57,870 bases of DNA from an uncultured Collinsella sp. (lineage in GTDB: Bacteria; Actinomycetota; Coriobacteriia; Coriobacteriales; Coriobacteriaceae). Location of the stretch: the NCBI GenBank assembly GCA_902488525.1, contig CABTWP010000005.1, forward strand, positions 1 through 57,870. Direction: 5' to 3'. The translations under genes were made by a program, and so were the position numbers. Under the pieces are notes generated by a model. That model was not told the origin of the DNA and did no database searches. It worked only from the letters and a program-made list of their open reading frames with translations. Positions 25,573-34,083 of the stretch are shown one piece after another (within the stretch, counting starts at the first letter, position 1; each line of letters starts with the position of its first letter).

Positions 25573-26565
25573 ATGGATCAGGACAAGACAACCGTGATGG
25601 GCGGCTGCGGTTCCGCGCAGGCTGGCGATAGCGCCGATGCGACCCGCGTTGTTCCCAACCCCGGTTATACCGACCCCGCCGCGACGCAGCCTTCTGCCGA
25701 GCCCACCCGGGTTATGGGCTATGGCGACACGGCGCAGGATTCTTACGCTGCATCTTCGCAAGGCCCCTATGGCAACGCAGCTCCGGATCCGTTTGATTAC
25801 GCGCCGCAGGATTCTTATGCTGCCTCGACGCCGAATCCCTATGACAACCTGCCGCAGAATCCCATTCCGCAGCCTCAGCAGACGACGTATATGCCTCGCA
25901 CGGCGCAGCCTCGCTACGAGTCGCGCGAGCCGTATCGCGAGTACCCCAAGTCGATTCCGCAATATGACGAGGACGAGGAGAAGAAGCCATCGCGTTCGTC
26001 GAGCGTGATCAAGAAGATCCTGATTGTGCTGGCGATTTTCTTTGCGCTGTCGGTTGTGTTTGCCATCGTGTCGGGCATGCTCAACAAGCGAGGGAGTTCA
26101 ACGGCCGATACCGCTGCCGAGCAAACCGAGTCCGCCTCGTCTAGTACCGTCGATCTGAGCGATATCCCGGGGCAGTACTGGTCCAACGCCAAGAAGCTCC
26201 TCAAGTCGCGCGGTGCCGATCTTTCGAATGCCGTGGTCCTGACCGATGATGGCTCAACGCCCGTCGTCGATGCCAACTGGGTCGTTACTTCTGCCTACTA
26301 CAACGACAACGGCAACCTCGAAATTCAACTCACGCGCAAGGACGGCTCGTCGGGCAACACGTCCGGCGACCAGGGCGGCGCGGACAGCTCGAGCTCCAAT
26401 ACGCTGGAGGACTTGAGCAACAAGGCACAGGAGTTGGGAGACAAGGCGCAAGAGCTGGGCGATACGGCCCAAAACCTGGGCGATACCGCGCAGAACTTGG
26501 GCGACATGGCGACGGATGCCTGGAACGCCCTGCAAAACGGCATCTCGGGCGCGCAGGGAAACTAG
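25573..26565 (+). CDS. Single-pass membrane protein with proline-rich cytoplasmic tail
   Basis: I do not recognise a named family for this 330-residue protein. Residues 1-135 are Pro/Gln/Tyr-rich with tandem QDSYAAS repeats and three T-x-V motifs (TTVMGG, ATRVVP, PTRVMG). A basic stretch (KKPSRSSSVIKK) then precedes one membrane helix at about 145-168, so the N-terminus is inside. Outside lies a Thr/Ser linker and a small domain (about 195-255; YWSNAKKLLKSRGAD) that resembles a PASTA-type fold. The end is a heptad array of AQELGD/AQNLGD units, likely coiled coil. GAAAGGA lies 8 nt before ATG; TAGAAT at 25522 is a candidate -10. It could be a substrate of a PknB-type kinase. Confidence 0.7.
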   Translation: MDQDKTTVMGGCGSAQAGDSADATRVVPNPGYTDPAATQPSAEPTRVMGYGDTAQDSYAASSQGPYGNAAPDPFDYAPQDSYAASTPNPYDNLPQNPIPQPQQTTYMPRTAQPRYESREPYREYPKSIPQYDEDEEKKPSRSSSVIKKILIVLAIFFALSVVFAIVSGMLNKRGSSTADTAAEQTESASSSTVDLSDIPGQYWSNAKKLLKSRGADLSNAVVLTDDGSTPVVDANWVVTSAYYNDNGNLEIQLTRKDGSSGNTSGDQGGADSSSSNTLEDLSNKAQELGDKAQELGDTAQNLGDTAQNLGDMATDAWNALQNGISGAQGN

Positions 26566-26577
26566 CCGTTAAGCAGG

Positions 26578-27759
26578 CTACAGCTGCTCGGCCGGACGGT
26601 CGGGCGAGCTAAAGCCCGAGTCAAACGTAACGACGCATGAGGCATCGGGTCGCCGCTCGTGCACGATGCGCGTGACGAGCTCCAGCAGCTCCTCGTCGGA
26701 TATGTCAAAGCCGTCGGGACGCACCAAGTCAAACGAAACGAACCCGTCGTGCTCGTGCAGGTCGTGGATGGAGAGCGCGGGATCGATTTGCATGACGCCG
26801 CGCTTGACCCAGCCGCGCAAGTCATCGCCGGTTGTCGCGATGGGGTCGCAGTGCAGCGTGATACCAATGCCCATCTGACGCTTGATATCGTGCTCGATGG
26901 TGTCCAAAATCTCGTGGTGCTCAAACGCGTCGCCCTCGCCAGGCATCTCCACGTGGGCGCTGGCAAACTGACGACCGGGGCCGTAGTCGTGCACCATCAG
27001 GTCGTGTGTGCCCAAGACCTGCGGATAGGACATGATCTTGTCGCGGATTGCCTGGACGAGCTTGGGGTCGGGCGCTTGCCCCAGCAACGGGCTAATGGCG
27101 TCGCGCACTAGGCCCATGCCGCTGATGCAGATGAAGATGCCCACACCCAGGCCTGCCCAGCCATCGAGGTCAAAGCCGGTCGTCTGCGAAATAAGCGCCG
27201 CCACCAAGACCGAGCCCGAGGTGATGACGTCGTTTTTGGAGTCCTGTGCTGTGGCGATGAGCGTCTCCGAGTCGATGCGATCGCCCAGCGTGCGGTTGAA
27301 CGCTGCCATCCAGAGCTTAACGAGCATGGACAAGACGAGGGCGGCTAAGGAGAGCACCGAATATGCAGTGGGGGAAGGCTTGATGATCTTAGTGACCGAC
27401 TCGAGGATCAGATTGATGCCGACGGCGCAAACCAGGACGGCGACGAACAGGCCAGCTAGGTACTCATAGCGACCGTGGCCATAGGGGTGGCCTTCGTCTG
27501 CCGGGCGGCTGGCAAGGCGGAACCCGAGCAGACTCACGATGTTGCTCGAGGCATCGGAGAGGTTGTTGAAAGCGTCGGCGATGAGGGAGACGGAGCCGGC
27601 GAGCAGGCCCGCGATGCCCTTGGCCAGGCACAGGGTGATGTTGAGGCCAATGCAGACGAGGCTTGCGGAAAAGCCCGCGTTGGTGCGGCAAGATGCATCG
27701 ACCGGCTCGCTCTCGCTGCCGGGAACAAGCGTATGTACCAGCCGATTTACAAATAGCAT
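26578..27759 (-). CDS. Cation diffusion facilitator (CDF) family metal exporter
   Basis: This 393-residue inner-membrane antiporter exports divalent metal. It has six membrane segments, then a cytoplasmic MTP C-terminal domain (about 240-385). Metal-site motifs are ADAFNNLSD in helix 2 and DSKNDV in helix 5. The Asp-x3-Asp form in helix 5, instead of His-x3-Asp, fits manganese or iron transport better than zinc. HPYGHGRYEY is the conserved loop after helix 2. The start at 27759 has GAGGA upstream; longer in-frame starts lie in what looks like the promoter and lack a ribosome site. It is convergent with the preceding gene across only 12 bp. Confidence 0.9.
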   Translation of the reverse strand: MLFVNRLVHTLVPGSESEPVDASCRTNAGFSASLVCIGLNITLCLAKGIAGLLAGSVSLIADAFNNLSDASSNIVSLLGFRLASRPADEGHPYGHGRYEYLAGLFVAVLVCAVGINLILESVTKIIKPSPTAYSVLSLAALVLSMLVKLWMAAFNRTLGDRIDSETLIATAQDSKNDVITSGSVLVAALISQTTGFDLDGWAGLGVGIFICISGMGLVRDAISPLLGQAPDPKLVQAIRDKIMSYPQVLGTHDLMVHDYGPGRQFASAHVEMPGEGDAFEHHEILDTIEHDIKRQMGIGITLHCDPIATTGDDLRGWVKRGVMQIDPALSIHDLHEHDGFVSFDLVRPDGFDISDEELLELVTRIVHERRPDASCVVTFDSGFSSPDRPAEQL

Positions 27760-27896
27760 AGCGGTCGTCCTCACAATCATGTTTAAGGGGATAGTGTAGC
27801 TCGCGCGGGGGCGCCGTGCACCGATGCTCAGAAAATGCAGCAATAGTCTGCCGGTGCTAACGAGCGAGCCTTCTCGTCTGCCTGGGTGGTCCATTT

Positions 27897-27908
27897 TGGG
27901 CCACATGG
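27897..27908 (+). promoter_or_regulatory. TGGGNCACATGG motif, copy 1
   Basis: TGGGCCACATGG lies 69 bp before the zinc-ribbon gene. Two close matches lie on the minus strand upstream of the lipoprotein gene (34750-34761, 34958-34969). Confidence 0.3.
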
Positions 27909-27930
27909 GTATGGGCATGTGCCTGCTTGC

Positions 27931-27949
27931 TCGACATACTTAATGTCGA
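27931..27949. promoter_or_regulatory. Perfect 7-5-7 palindrome, candidate operator
   Basis: TCGACAT and ATGTCGA flank ACTTA, ending 28 bp before the zinc-ribbon gene start. Size and position suit a dimeric repressor site overlapping the promoter. Confidence 0.4.
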
Positions 27950-27977
27950 CAGCCCCTGTGCAAAGGAGGACGTTTCC

Positions 27978-29315
27978 ATGGACGAGATGTTTGCCATTAA
28001 ATGTCAAAACTGCGGCGGCCCTATGTACTCGCACCAGGCTAAGCGCAGCTTTGAGTGCGCCTATTGCGGTGTGGTCATTCCGTGGCAGGCGGACGCCGGA
28101 GAGCCCAAGAGCGCTTTGGGCATTCGCCATACGCCGTTGACGGTAGTGGATGGACTGCTCAAGCTCACGCATGTGTCGCAACTCGCGCGCCCGGAGGACC
28201 CGGACTGGTATTTCTTCAATTCGCACTGGCGCAATCAGTCGGTCCTGGAACATCTGCTGTGGGAGGATCGCGGCACGGCGCAAGAGTTCCAAGAGGCCAC
28301 GCATGTGAGCATTCCTTGCCCCTTCTGCGGAGCGTCCTTTGAGGGCGAGTCAACGCAGCGTGTGTTTGAGTGCCCGTCCTGCGGCAACAAGATCGGCATT
28401 GCCGACCTGCTCAAGCCGGGGACGTTTAGCAAGCGCCTGACCTTGGGCGTTGGTGCGGAGTATGTACCTGGGCAGGGTATTCCCTGCGAAATCTCGCCAC
28501 AGCAGGCACGTGCCAACGCGCTGCAGCTGGTGCGCCAGTACCCGGATGCCTTTGCCGGGCACGACGTGGAAGATGCGATCCAAAACGACATGATGCTTTT
28601 CTATTTCCCCATGGCGCTGGCGGACCTGCGCATGATGGCGAGCTTCCCGGGCAAGGGCCTGAGCAAGGAAACCCTGGTGTACTACGAGGTGCTCGACTGG
28701 GCATACCCCAGGGCAAACTACCTGGACGTTCGCCTCATGGGCATTTTGGAGCCGTGGGACTTTGCCAAGGTTGGGCCGTTTGACCCTGCCATGCAGGAAG
28801 GTGACTTTCGCGTCGTCTCAGTCGATGCGTCTACCAAGGACCAGGTGGTCATTGATAAGTTGGCGCTCGACGTTGCGGGCAACGACGCCGAGGCTGTACT
28901 GGGGCTCAATAAAAAGAGTATCCGCACATGGGCGCGCAAGGCCCGCAAGCACAAGGACGGCCTAGTTATGGTGCCGGTGTACTTTGTCGACCGTCCGGCA
29001 ACGGACAGCCGCGACGGCGAGCAGGTGCGCATCGCCGTGAACGGCCAGACGGGCCGCGCGGCCGCGGTGGTGTTTAGTGACAAGCGCGAAACGCACATGG
29101 TGGCGCCGCTCAACCCGAGCCTGCATCTGTCCGGAGAAAGCACCGTGCATGCCATGCCCATCGAGGTCAAATACGTTAAATCGCCGTTCCTGTACCAGAT
29201 CGTGCGCCGTGGAGGCGGCGAGCAACCGCGCCAGGTTGCAGCCGCCGTCGAGGGTTCCTGCCGAGAGGAGAAGCCCAAGCGCAAGGGCTTGTTCGCTGCG
29301 ATCTTTGGGAAGTAG
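27978..29315 (+). CDS. Double zinc-ribbon protein of unknown function
   Basis: This 445-residue protein has two CxxC-CxxC zinc ribbons: KCQNCGG/CAYCG at about 9-30 and PCPFCG/CPSCG at about 115-137. Database pipelines often call such proteins TFIIB-type zinc-ribbon proteins, but no transcription factor domain follows. The middle (150-415) is alpha/beta and unknown to me. The end is strongly basic with a hydrophobic tip (KPKRKGLFAAIFGK) that could touch membrane or nucleic acid. AAAGGAGG 8 nt before the ATG makes the start sure. A palindromic operator candidate and a repeated upstream motif suggest regulated expression. Confidence 0.8.
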   Translation: MDEMFAIKCQNCGGPMYSHQAKRSFECAYCGVVIPWQADAGEPKSALGIRHTPLTVVDGLLKLTHVSQLARPEDPDWYFFNSHWRNQSVLEHLLWEDRGTAQEFQEATHVSIPCPFCGASFEGESTQRVFECPSCGNKIGIADLLKPGTFSKRLTLGVGAEYVPGQGIPCEISPQQARANALQLVRQYPDAFAGHDVEDAIQNDMMLFYFPMALADLRMMASFPGKGLSKETLVYYEVLDWAYPRANYLDVRLMGILEPWDFAKVGPFDPAMQEGDFRVVSVDASTKDQVVIDKLALDVAGNDAEAVLGLNKKSIRTWARKARKHKDGLVMVPVYFVDRPATDSRDGEQVRIAVNGQTGRAAAVVFSDKRETHMVAPLNPSLHLSGESTVHAMPIEVKYVKSPFLYQIVRRGGGEQPRQVAAAVEGSCREEKPKRKGLFAAIFGK

Positions 29316-29329
29316 GGAAGCGCAGCATG

Positions 29330-29360
29330 GGACGGCTCGCAGGCATGCGGGCTGCCGTCC
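29330..29360 (+). terminator. Stem-loop after the zinc-ribbon gene
   Basis: GGACGGC pairs with GCCGTCC, with an inner CGCA/TGCG stem. It lies 14 bp past the stop. The following T content is poor (TAGTTTGG), so it may act as a weak terminator or 3' stabiliser. Confidence 0.5.
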
Positions 29361-29395
29361 GGTAGTTTGGCAGGGGGTAGATGTAAATAAACGGT

Positions 29396-29533
29396 GGAGC
29401 GGCTGCAAAAGAGCCGCCTCGCTGGGCAAAATCAGGTTGTGCCGCGGAACCCGCTCCTCAGTTAGTCACACTTCGGAAGCGCGGGCAACGCAGACGCAAG
29501 TGTCTTAAGGGCCGGCTGCAACCGGCCCTTTTC
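29396..29533 (+). ncRNA. Candidate structured RNA ending in a terminator
   Basis: A 7-bp closing pair, GGAGCGG (29396-29402) with CCGCTCC (29451-29457), encloses a hairpin GCGGCT/AGCCGC (29400-29418) and a GGCA/TGCC stem-loop. A second module (CACTT/AAGTG, 29470-29502) follows, then the terminator at 29507. It sits in a 395-bp gap between convergent genes, more than 30 bp beyond the upstream gene's own hairpin. I could not match it to a riboswitch, SRP RNA or tRNA (no T-loop, too short). Low certainty. Confidence 0.35.
29507..29533 (+). terminator. Rho-independent terminator in the 29.5-kb gap
   Basis: A 9-bp stem (AAGGGCCGG with CCGGCCCTT, 6-nt loop) ends in TTTT. It is 190 bp from the nearest upstream coding gene, which argues for an independent transcript. 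From 29534 to 29710 I see nothing. Confidence 0.8.
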
Positions 29534-29710
29534 TGTGGCAGCCAATGGGCCCACATCAGACGAAGGTCGCGTTTTTGCCTGTCAGGTCACGCTCGCCAGC
29601 CACGGCTAGAATGTCGTTGCCGGCGTCCATGACCGGTATTGTTTCGTAGCGTGCGCCTCAACCGCGGGTGCGCCTGCGATGGCTGCGGTGGTTTCGGTCG
29701 CAACGTGCTG

Positions 29711-30760
29711 CTACCCTTGCGTTTCGCCATTAGTCGCTTCGTTGATGGCGCGGTACTCGGCACTCAGCTCGCGCGCCAGCTCTTCCTTGCTTGGAAGATA
29801 CGGCAGGTATTTGGCGGTAAACACTTGGTCGTTGTCTTCGGGCAGCGTGTACTCGACGATCGAATCGCTTTTGTCCGCGCAGAGCACGATGCCTATGGGC
29901 GGATTGTCGCCTTCGTTCATGAGCTCACGCGTGTAGTAGTTCACATACATTTGCATCTGGCCCAGGTCCTGATGCGTAAGGTCATCGGTCTTAAGGTCGA
30001 TGAGCACGAAGCAGCGCATCAGATAGTTGTAAAAAACAAGGTCAATATAGAAATGGCGTCCATCAAAGGTGATGCGCTTTTGGCGCGCCTCGAAAGCGAA
30101 GCCACGGCCAAGCTCCAGTAGGAACTTCTGAAGATGCGTGATGAGCGCCTGCTCTAGATCGCTCTCGCGAAACGTAGCATCGTCCGAGAAACCTAAAAAC
30201 TCCAGTACATATGGGTCGCGGATGATATCCTCGGGGCGACGAGCCGGGGCGCTCTCTTGGATTTCCTGGGTGACGGCCTCTTTGTCCTTGCTGGCAAGTA
30301 GGCACTCGCGGAACATGGTGTTGATCTGGCGTTCGAGCTGACGCGTGCTCCAGCGAGAATCGGCGCATTCGTTCATGTACCAGGTGCGAGCTTCGGGGTC
30401 AGGAATGCGTATTAACCTGCGGTAATGTGTCCAGCTCAATTCGGGACGCAGTGAGTCCCGAATTGGAAATGCAAGATAGAACTGACGCATTTTGCGCAGC
30501 TCTCTTGCTTCAAAACTTTTACCAAAATCCTTGGTAAGTCTGATTGCGAGGGCCTTGAGCAGCGCCTCTCCATACTTGGCGCGCCCCTCTCCGCCCTGTT
30601 CATCAACAATACTCTTGCCGATCTCCCAATATGCCTCAACCATCGCAAAGTTAACGGCGGTATAGGCCTTGTCGCGAGCGGCGTTGAGAATCGAGGAGAC
30701 CTGCTTGTAAAAACCTTCGGGCACGATTGCCGATTCTCCACGGTTTACCAGTTCGCCCAT
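29711..30760 (-). CDS. YhcG-type PDDEXK nuclease domain protein (DUF1016)
   Basis: This 349-residue protein has an N-terminal helical DUF1016 domain (YWEIGKSIVDEQ, FPIRDSLRPELSWTHYRRLI) and a C-terminal nuclease domain (about 190-330) with FYIDLVFYN and VLIDLKTD giving the catalytic Asp and Asp-x-Lys. Family members are predicted DNA nucleases, often found beside restriction systems or on mobile DNA. Here it stands alone. Its sequence looks somewhat more AT-rich than its neighbours, which fits acquisition by transfer. The start is ATG 30760; a GTG one codon earlier is possible. GGGG lies 8 nt upstream. Confidence 0.85.
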   Translation of the reverse strand: MGELVNRGESAIVPEGFYKQVSSILNAARDKAYTAVNFAMVEAYWEIGKSIVDEQGGEGRAKYGEALLKALAIRLTKDFGKSFEARELRKMRQFYLAFPIRDSLRPELSWTHYRRLIRIPDPEARTWYMNECADSRWSTRQLERQINTMFRECLLASKDKEAVTQEIQESAPARRPEDIIRDPYVLEFLGFSDDATFRESDLEQALITHLQKFLLELGRGFAFEARQKRITFDGRHFYIDLVFYNYLMRCFVLIDLKTDDLTHQDLGQMQMYVNYYTRELMNEGDNPPIGIVLCADKSDSIVEYTLPEDNDQVFTAKYLPYLPSKEELARELSAEYRAINEATNGETQG

Positions 30761-30853
30761 CACTGTCGCCCCACTTTCCTTTTGTGGAATGCGTCTTTAT
30801 CGCATTTAGTTTAAAGCCTCGCGCGGACACGAATTGCTGTGCTGTCTGACATC

Positions 30854-30882
30854 TTCGCATGGGGCCTTGCGGTGACTAAAAT
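30854..30882 (+). promoter_or_regulatory. Promoter of the PH-like mini-gene
   Basis: TTCGCA and TAAAAT are separated by 17 bp and end 45 bp before the ATG at 30928. Confidence 0.4.
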
Positions 30883-30927
30883 GTGACCATAGAGGCAGTT
30901 TTAGCGAATCCCACGGGAGTGACGCGT

Positions 30928-31197
30928 ATGGACAATAACACGCTGCTATTCCAGGACAAAGGTTCGGGTAGGTATAAAGACGTCAAGATCTACCCCAACC
31001 GTATTGAGGTGCTCAAGAAGGGCACTTTTGGTGGCAAGCACACCGAGATTGTCTATCTTAAGGACATTACGGGGGTCAACAGGATCAAGGGCCGCGATGT
31101 TTTTCTGCGTAACAGGCTGTTGACTGCTTGTGTTTTTAGCCTGAGCAGCCGTGCGAAGGCCCAGGAGTTTGTTAACGCGCTGAACATGGTGATGTAG
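30928..31197 (+). CDS. Small PH-like domain protein
   Basis: This 89-residue cytoplasmic protein is probably a single beta-barrel of bacterial PH type. It has alternating beta strands (YKDVKIYPNRIEVLKKG, HTEIVYLKDITGVNRI) and a closing helix (SRAKAQEFVNALNMVM). The pattern matches short PH-like mini-proteins of actinobacteria and firmicutes. The function is unknown and no partner is adjacent. I start it at ATG 30928, with GGGAG 8 nt upstream, rather than at the GTG at 30883, which lies at the -10. Confidence 0.7.
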   Translation: MDNNTLLFQDKGSGRYKDVKIYPNRIEVLKKGTFGGKHTEIVYLKDITGVNRIKGRDVFLRNRLLTACVFSLSSRAKAQEFVNALNMVM

Positions 31198-31222
31198 CCT
31201 ATGGCGGCGTTTGGGCCAAGGT

Positions 31223-31259
31223 AAAAATCGGGGGCACAGAACGGTGTCCTGCGCCCCCC
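31223..31259 (-). terminator. Terminator of the PI-PLC gene
   Basis: On the minus strand GGGGGCGCAGGA pairs with the TCTGTGCCCCC segment (G-T pairs allowed) and is followed by GATTTTTA, 32 bp past the stop. Confidence 0.7.
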
Positions 31260-31291
31260 ATTGAGTCGATGTGTCTAAAAGGCCGGCTTGC

Positions 31292-33778
31292 CTATTCGCT
31301 ACCGTCCCCAGTGTTTTCGCGGTCGTTGGCAAGCATTGCCGCGCCGGCGACCGTTGTCGCTACGGCGGCGGCAGCGAGCCCGGCGGCAATGCCGGAGCCG
31401 TCGCCCGTGTCGGCGAGTTTTCCGCCCGAGTTCTTGCCCTTGTTGCCCTTACCGTTCTTATCAGCGCTGCCTGCGTTGGAACCCGTGCCACCGTCGGTGC
31501 CGGTGCCGCCTGCACTGCTCGAGGCCGCTACGGTAAAGCTCGCGGCTCCGTCATTAGCAAGCTTGTAGTTTTGCGCCGCGTCGCCCAAAAGACCGTTCGC
31601 GCGCACCCAGTACGTTCCCGCGGTAAATGCCTCGCCCTCGACCATTGCCGTGCCCGGAGCGCCGTCCGCGTCGTGCACAAACTCGAGCTGAGCCGTGCAG
31701 GCATCGTTTTCGAGTTTGCCCTCGAGCAGCGCCGCGACCTTTGTGCGCACATCCTCGCCGGCCTTAAGGCCTTCGAGCCCCTCAAAGTGGGGTGTCAGTG
31801 CGCGCGGATCGATATCGATGGGCACGGATCCCTGCAGCCCCGTAACGGTCTCGTTGCCCAAGGCGTCGACATCCACGTATTCGATGGTAAACGCATGGCC
31901 CGAAGCCGCCACGTTGAGTACGTTGCTGCTGTCGACAAGGCGGAAATGGCCCTCGCCAACGGTCTTGCCATCCTGGAGCGAGGCATCGCTCAGCGAGTCG
32001 CCGTACGTCATGCGCATGCGGGTCGGGAGGCAGCACGAAGCCGACTGCGTGTGCTTCGTATCGTAATTGTAATTGCGCTGGTAGATGCTCCGGGCCAGCG
32101 CCGCATCAACAAAGTCGGATGCGATGATGCCAATGTGCTTGAGGTAATCTGACTTTGTATCCTCGGTGCCGCTGGGATTGATGTACGGGCTCTTGTACAG
32201 ATGCTCGTTGACTACTCGTGCCGAGGTAAAAGGATTGCCTCCGTGCGACAAGCCCGTGCAGCTGGTGTAGTTGATAGACCAGCAACGCTCCTGGACTTGC
32301 ACCTCGGCCCCGGCATCGTCCACGACGTCCACCTTGTTGCACGTGCGCCCGGTCGTTTCCTTCAGCGCATTATCGACCCAGCTGAGCTTGTCGGTTCCCG
32401 TGAGTTTGTACTTGTCCTGGGCATATACCTTGGTGCAATAGGGCTCTTCATTGCCCGTTTCCCCTATGGCTTCAAATCCCCGCGCGTCTTGGACGAGACA
32501 CATCGACTGCCCGGAATGCACCTTGATCTTGTCATCCCATTGGGTGAGGTCGAGGCCCCACGTGTGGCCGCTTACGCTGTTGCCGGCGAGCCCAAATCGA
32601 CGCAGCAGGACGATCTTTCCGCGCACCTCGCCCAGCGTGGGGACGTGGCTCGACGTGTAGAACAGGTTGGGGTTATCGGCCATAACCTTGGCGAAGGCCG
32701 TTGTTATGCTTTCGTCGGTAGCCTCATCGTTGCCGCGCGATGCGAGCATGATGAGCGCTTCTGTCGGGTTTTCGTTCAAAAACGTTTTGAAGTAGCCTAT
32801 GACATCGGAAAGATGCAAAAAGTACGCGTCTTTTTTGAGCAGGTAGTACATCCCATGGTCGATGCCAGGGTTGTCGCCCTTTCCGAGACGGATATCAAAA
32901 TAGCGAATGCCTTCGAGCAGCTGCGTGGGAATGTAATCCTGCTGGCATTTTACTTGCGAGGATTGGGGCTCAGTGTCGTTGTCCACGCTGCAGGTGCCCG
33001 AATCGTGCGTACCCGGGATGCTCAGCTCGTCGAGGAACTTGTTGTCGTCGACGTATTTCATCCAACATGGTCCGTCGACGTAGCTGCTATACGTGATCCA
33101 GTCGAGGCTGCTAACCGTGGCATCGTTCTTTTTCATGTCGTAACCGATAAGTTCGAGCTCCCACGGAATGCTCTTACTCTTATGGCAGATCTTATTGTTG
33201 TCCTGGTCTTCGCCGTTCGATTCTATTGCCAGGTACTTAATGTCTTTTTTCTCGGTTTCTTTCTCGACCGTGCGGTCTCGGATGATATAGGTTCCGTTTG
33301 ATTGCCGCTCGAACGCAAAAGCGCGGCTGGGCTTGTTGTCATACTCGCCGCTCCATACGTGGATGACCTTTCCGTCTTTGTCCGAGTCGCCATCGACCGA
33401 CCAAATGCTGTAGCCCGTCTTTTTATGCTCTTCGAAATTGAGCAAGGTGCGGATAGCATACCAGTTTGTATCGTCATTCTTGGTCGTTACGTTCTCAAGG
33501 ATGAGCTTGCTGGACGTGCCGTCGTTAAACAGGTGGCAGACGTTGCCGCGAACGTTGCCGTCTTGGTTGACGCTCGCGGTGCGAAAATAGCCCGCGGGGC
33601 GAAGGCGAATGACGAAATTGTCGAGGCTGTCCGACGGTGCGGGTGTGTTGTCTGCAAATGCCGCTCGCAGGGGAATGCCCGGCGCTGCGGTTTCGGGCAG
33701 GCTTGCAAGTGGTGACAACGCCGCAAGCCCTAGGCCCAGCGTAAACGCTCGGCGGCTGATGGCATGGTGTTCGGTCAT
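31292..33778 (-). CDS. Tat-exported, sortase-anchored PI-PLC-type phosphodiesterase
   Basis: This 828-residue surface enzyme has a twin-arginine signal (SRRAFTLGLGLAAL, residues 8-21). Residues 50-215 form a ricin-like beta domain. The PI-PLC X-like barrel spans about 235-570: LDELSIPGTHDSGT carries the first catalytic His, GIRYFDIRLG the metal or acid residues, and GIDHGMYY a second His. This region has many cysteines. A repeat domain (600-755) precedes a Gly/Asn/Lys linker, and the end carries LADTG, a hydrophobic helix and a short charged tail, i.e. an LPxTG-type sorting signal. It should cleave phosphatidylinositol or glycosyl-PI at the cell surface, though the substrate is unproven. GGAGA lies 5 nt before ATG. 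Confidence 0.88.
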   Translation of the reverse strand: MTEHHAISRRAFTLGLGLAALSPLASLPETAAPGIPLRAAFADNTPAPSDSLDNFVIRLRPAGYFRTASVNQDGNVRGNVCHLFNDGTSSKLILENVTTKNDDTNWYAIRTLLNFEEHKKTGYSIWSVDGDSDKDGKVIHVWSGEYDNKPSRAFAFERQSNGTYIIRDRTVEKETEKKDIKYLAIESNGEDQDNNKICHKSKSIPWELELIGYDMKKNDATVSSLDWITYSSYVDGPCWMKYVDDNKFLDELSIPGTHDSGTCSVDNDTEPQSSQVKCQQDYIPTQLLEGIRYFDIRLGKGDNPGIDHGMYYLLKKDAYFLHLSDVIGYFKTFLNENPTEALIMLASRGNDEATDESITTAFAKVMADNPNLFYTSSHVPTLGEVRGKIVLLRRFGLAGNSVSGHTWGLDLTQWDDKIKVHSGQSMCLVQDARGFEAIGETGNEEPYCTKVYAQDKYKLTGTDKLSWVDNALKETTGRTCNKVDVVDDAGAEVQVQERCWSINYTSCTGLSHGGNPFTSARVVNEHLYKSPYINPSGTEDTKSDYLKHIGIIASDFVDAALARSIYQRNYNYDTKHTQSASCCLPTRMRMTYGDSLSDASLQDGKTVGEGHFRLVDSSNVLNVAASGHAFTIEYVDVDALGNETVTGLQGSVPIDIDPRALTPHFEGLEGLKAGEDVRTKVAALLEGKLENDACTAQLEFVHDADGAPGTAMVEGEAFTAGTYWVRANGLLGDAAQNYKLANDGAASFTVAASSSAGGTGTDGGTGSNAGSADKNGKGNKGKNSGGKLADTGDGSGIAAGLAAAAVATTVAGAAMLANDRENTGDGSE

Positions 33779-33821
33779 AACTTCTCCATTCGCAGAGTGC
33801 GGTTATGCGATAGTTTTGGTC

Positions 33822-33827
33822 ACTATA
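33822..33827 (-). promoter_or_regulatory. Possible -10 of the PI-PLC gene
   Basis: TATAGT on the minus strand lies 44 bp before the ATG. No clear -35 is seen. Confidence 0.3.
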
Positions 33828-33979
33828 CTGCCCAGATGTTTAAAGATGCTGGTTTAATTGTCTGCGCGGCGCAATAAATCGGTGGGCGGACGTGTTGGGG
33901 TGTTTGTCGTTTTCGTACTGTTGCCACATTTGGGGCGGTTCCGGCGTCCGGCATCCTCGCGTTCGTCGGCTACAGGCAT

Positions 33980-34011
33980 AAGAAAGGGAGGGTCGGTTTA
34001 CCGGCCCTCCC
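33980..34011 (-). terminator. Terminator of the lipoprotein gene
   Basis: On the minus strand an 11-bp stem (GGGAGGGCCGG with CCGACCCTCCC, one G-T pair, 4-nt loop) is followed by TTTCTT, 72 bp past the stop. Confidence 0.7.
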
Positions 34012-34083
34012 TGGGTACGAAGCGCTGGGGTACCGTCGCTTGTTTGCACTGCGACCGTGTTTCCCGTTGCGCTCGCCAGTCGC

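Noticed and set aside
29396..29457. tRNA-like 7-bp acceptor pair GGAGCGG/CCGCTCC
   Set aside because: Only 62 nt are enclosed, and there is no T-loop, anticodon stem or CCA. It is kept as part of a candidate RNA instead.
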